Positions 62,334-64,000 of a DNA stretch of 64,000 bases are shown here, in pieces. This DNA is from Acanthacorydalis orientalis. Lineage: Eukaryota; Arthropoda; Insecta; Megaloptera; Corydalidae. A model generated the notes under the pieces. That model worked only from the letters and a program-made list of their open reading frames with translations, ran no database searches and was not told the origin of the DNA. Each line of letters opens with the position of its first letter. Position 1 is the stretch's first letter. The translations under genes and the position numbers were made by a program. The stretch is taken from NCBI GenBank assembly GCA_034766995.1, contig CM068314.1:36804208-36868207 (forward strand), read 5' to 3'.

Positions 62334-63059
62334 CAGAAGAGCTACAAAAAAGGATAGAGGAGAGATTTTAGAAACAAATGTCAGTCAAAAAAATGACCTA
62401 AACATGAATTACGCAAAAAAAGTGTTGTTCAATGAGATTGTCTGCTAAAAGAAAATTGAAATAAAAGGAACAGAAATAGAAGAAGTTACAAAGTATGTCT
62501 ATCTACGCCAGCTTATCAACAAAGGTGGATAATTCATTGAAGAAGTAAACAGGAAAATGAAAATGCGATGGAACTGATTTGGACGAAACGCCTCGATATT
62601 TAAATTATCAACCTCACTCTGAAGAAACAAAGTATCTGATTAATGTAAACTACTAGTCCGTACCTACGGTAGAGAAACATTTGTGCTTAACGCTAAAATC
62701 ATTTAAAGACTCAAAAAAAACACAGAGATATATGGAAAAAAGCATGCTAGGAATAACAAGAAGAGATAGGTAAAGAATAGAATGGATACGAAAACAGATA
62801 AGTTACAGCTGTAGTAAGAGGAGTAAAGATTTTGAAATGGAAATGAGCCAGGCATGTTGCAAGAAAACAATCGATGGACAACAGAAATTATTAACTGAGA
62901 ATCAAAGAATATAAAAATACCATGATAGAGACCAATGTACAAGAGGGACGAAAAAATTAAAACTTTTATTGGAAATCAGTGGAAAAGAGAAGCATTCAAT
63001 CGTATAAAATGGAAAATCAAAGACGAGGTCTTTATCCAGAAGTGGATTGATAGAGGATG

Positions 63060-63060
<1 letters not shown>
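62332..63060 (+). mobile_element. 3' fragment of a non-LTR retrotransposon (reverse-transcriptase thumb to C-terminus), copy 2
   Basis: The translation begins just downstream of where the reverse-transcriptase catalytic motif would lie: DLNMNYAKKVLFNEIV (family LKMN..KTKVMFNE.V), then IEIKGTEIEEVTKYVYLRQL (family IEI.G..IEEV..YVYLGQ.I), RKMKMRWN, FGRNASIFK, a degraded V.TYGAETWVLN-like stretch, then QRYMEKSMLGITRRDR and RIEWIRKQ. It ends with NQWKREAFNRIKWKI and FIQKWIDRGC (family W.REA.DR.KWK...EAFIQQWI..GC). Several in-frame stops and at least one frameshift make it inactive. A (TA)n tract touches each edge (62288-62331 and 63062-63113). The endonuclease domain and most of the fingers and palm are missing. 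The antisense copy at 26893-27209 belongs to the same family. Confidence 0.88.

Positions 63061-63061
<1 letters not shown>

Positions 63062-63113
<52 letters not shown>
63062..63113. repeat. (TA)n, ~26 units
   Basis: Directly joined to the 3' edge of the plus-strand retrotransposon fragment, right after the WIDRGC codons. Confidence 0.98.
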
Positions 63114-63117
<4 letters not shown>

Positions 63118-63578
63118 ATGTTTTGAAACAATTCAGACATCTTAATGTTACATTATCGAAAAAATAAAGGTAAAAAGTATTCTAAACATATGAACTTTGA
63201 TGCCATTTGGACCTTCGTAGTGTTTTTTATCAAATCGATAAACACCGGGTCTTTGTTACAAATCAGAATAAAATAATGCTTCAGGGACCTTTAGTTGAAA
63301 AAAGAACTTTTCTGTACAAATTTGAAATGAATATGAAATAATTTCACTACATTTCTGTTAATTACTTCACTACAAGTTTTTTTTTCCAGCAAATCGATAA
63401 TAAGTACAAAAACAATAAGTACTGACATGGCGTAAAATGATTCCATTTATTTCTAAATATAGGATATCTCTGCTATTTTATTCATTAATATTAAATTTAA
63501 AAGTTTGCAAAACACGCTCTTCAACAAAACAAAAAGAAATAGAAATTCATATTATATTTTAAATTTATATAAATATTC

Positions 63579-63639
<61 letters not shown>

Positions 63640-63950
63640 TATATATATATGACTGCGTGTGCACTTTACAAGGGACGTAATGATCTTTTAAATATTTAAA
63701 CGTTTGATCATGTTTTCTTTGAAATATATCAGTGTTTATTTTTAACATAAATTAAAAACAAAAAGAAAATAATCTGAAAGAATAAAATTAAATACAAAGG
63801 CGACTCGAGAACCGTAAATATTATATAAGAGCGGATTATACATTTTTTATCTGTTTGCACGACTTACAGTTTTTTCGTTGAAATGAAACAGCAGTTGTAA
63901 AAAGAAAATTAAATAAAATACGTTGAATGGTATACATATTACAAAACTGC
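63114..63950. other. AT-rich intergenic block
   Basis: No gene or element recognised besides the microsatellite at 63.58 kb. Confidence 0.55.
63583..63650. repeat. (TA)n(CA)n(TA)n
   Basis: ~20 TA units, ~8 CA units, then a short TA block. Confidence 0.97.
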
Positions 63951-63951
63951 C

Positions 63952-64000
63952 ATATATATATATACACAGTATATATACTTTATATACACATTCTATATAC
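63952..64000. repeat. degenerate TA/TACA sequence at window end
   Basis: Short TA blocks separated by cacag and cttta; continues to the edge. Confidence 0.8.

Overview
This window looks like AT-rich nuclear DNA from an animal, most probably an arthropod and most likely an insect. The evidence is the very high A+T content (roughly four fifths by eye), dozens of long (TA)n microsatellites, no bacterial-style gene packing, and fossils of three animal transposon groups: a mariner-family element, a Tigger/jerky-type (pogo) element, and non-LTR retrotransposons of the endonuclease-reverse-transcriptase type common in insects. The species cannot be named from the sequence. I see no complete protein-coding gene, rRNA, intact tRNA or CRISPR array. 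Nearly all long open frames are artefacts of TA/CA/TG repeats or chance frames in AT-rich DNA.

Layout. 0-9 kb: AT-rich DNA with many (TA)n tracts, a foldback (MITE-like) element at about 1.02-1.18 kb lying between two TA tracts, a higher-GC island at 4.4-5.1 kb and a possible tRNA-derived SINE fragment at 7.7 kb. 9-22 kb: more microsatellites plus short higher-GC islands. Three of these combine a TATA-like box with a good downstream 5' splice-site match (10.28, 19.64 and 21.25 kb) and are the best candidates for first exons. A 74-bp duplication at 18.5 kb precedes a very long TA tract. 22-31 kb: a decayed mariner transposase (25.1-25.8 kb), a fragment of a non-LTR retrotransposon on the minus strand between two TA tracts (26.9-27.2 kb), and the C-terminal part of a Tigger-like transposase (30.46-31.02 kb). 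31-56 kb: mostly featureless AT-rich DNA with TA tracts and CpG-containing islands at 32.0, 40.5, 41.7, 45.5 and 48.5 kb. 56-64 kb: a compact composite retroelement (56.9-57.3 kb) and a second, longer copy of the 27-kb retrotransposon on the plus strand (62.3-63.06 kb), again bounded on both sides by (TA)n.

No genes can be shown to work together here. The main theme is the association between (TA)n tracts and the edges of mobile-element fragments, together with a few islands that may be promoters or first exons of genes whose bodies lie outside the window or in exons too short to recognise by eye. Protein-family calls were made by reading translations against remembered family motifs. No search was run.
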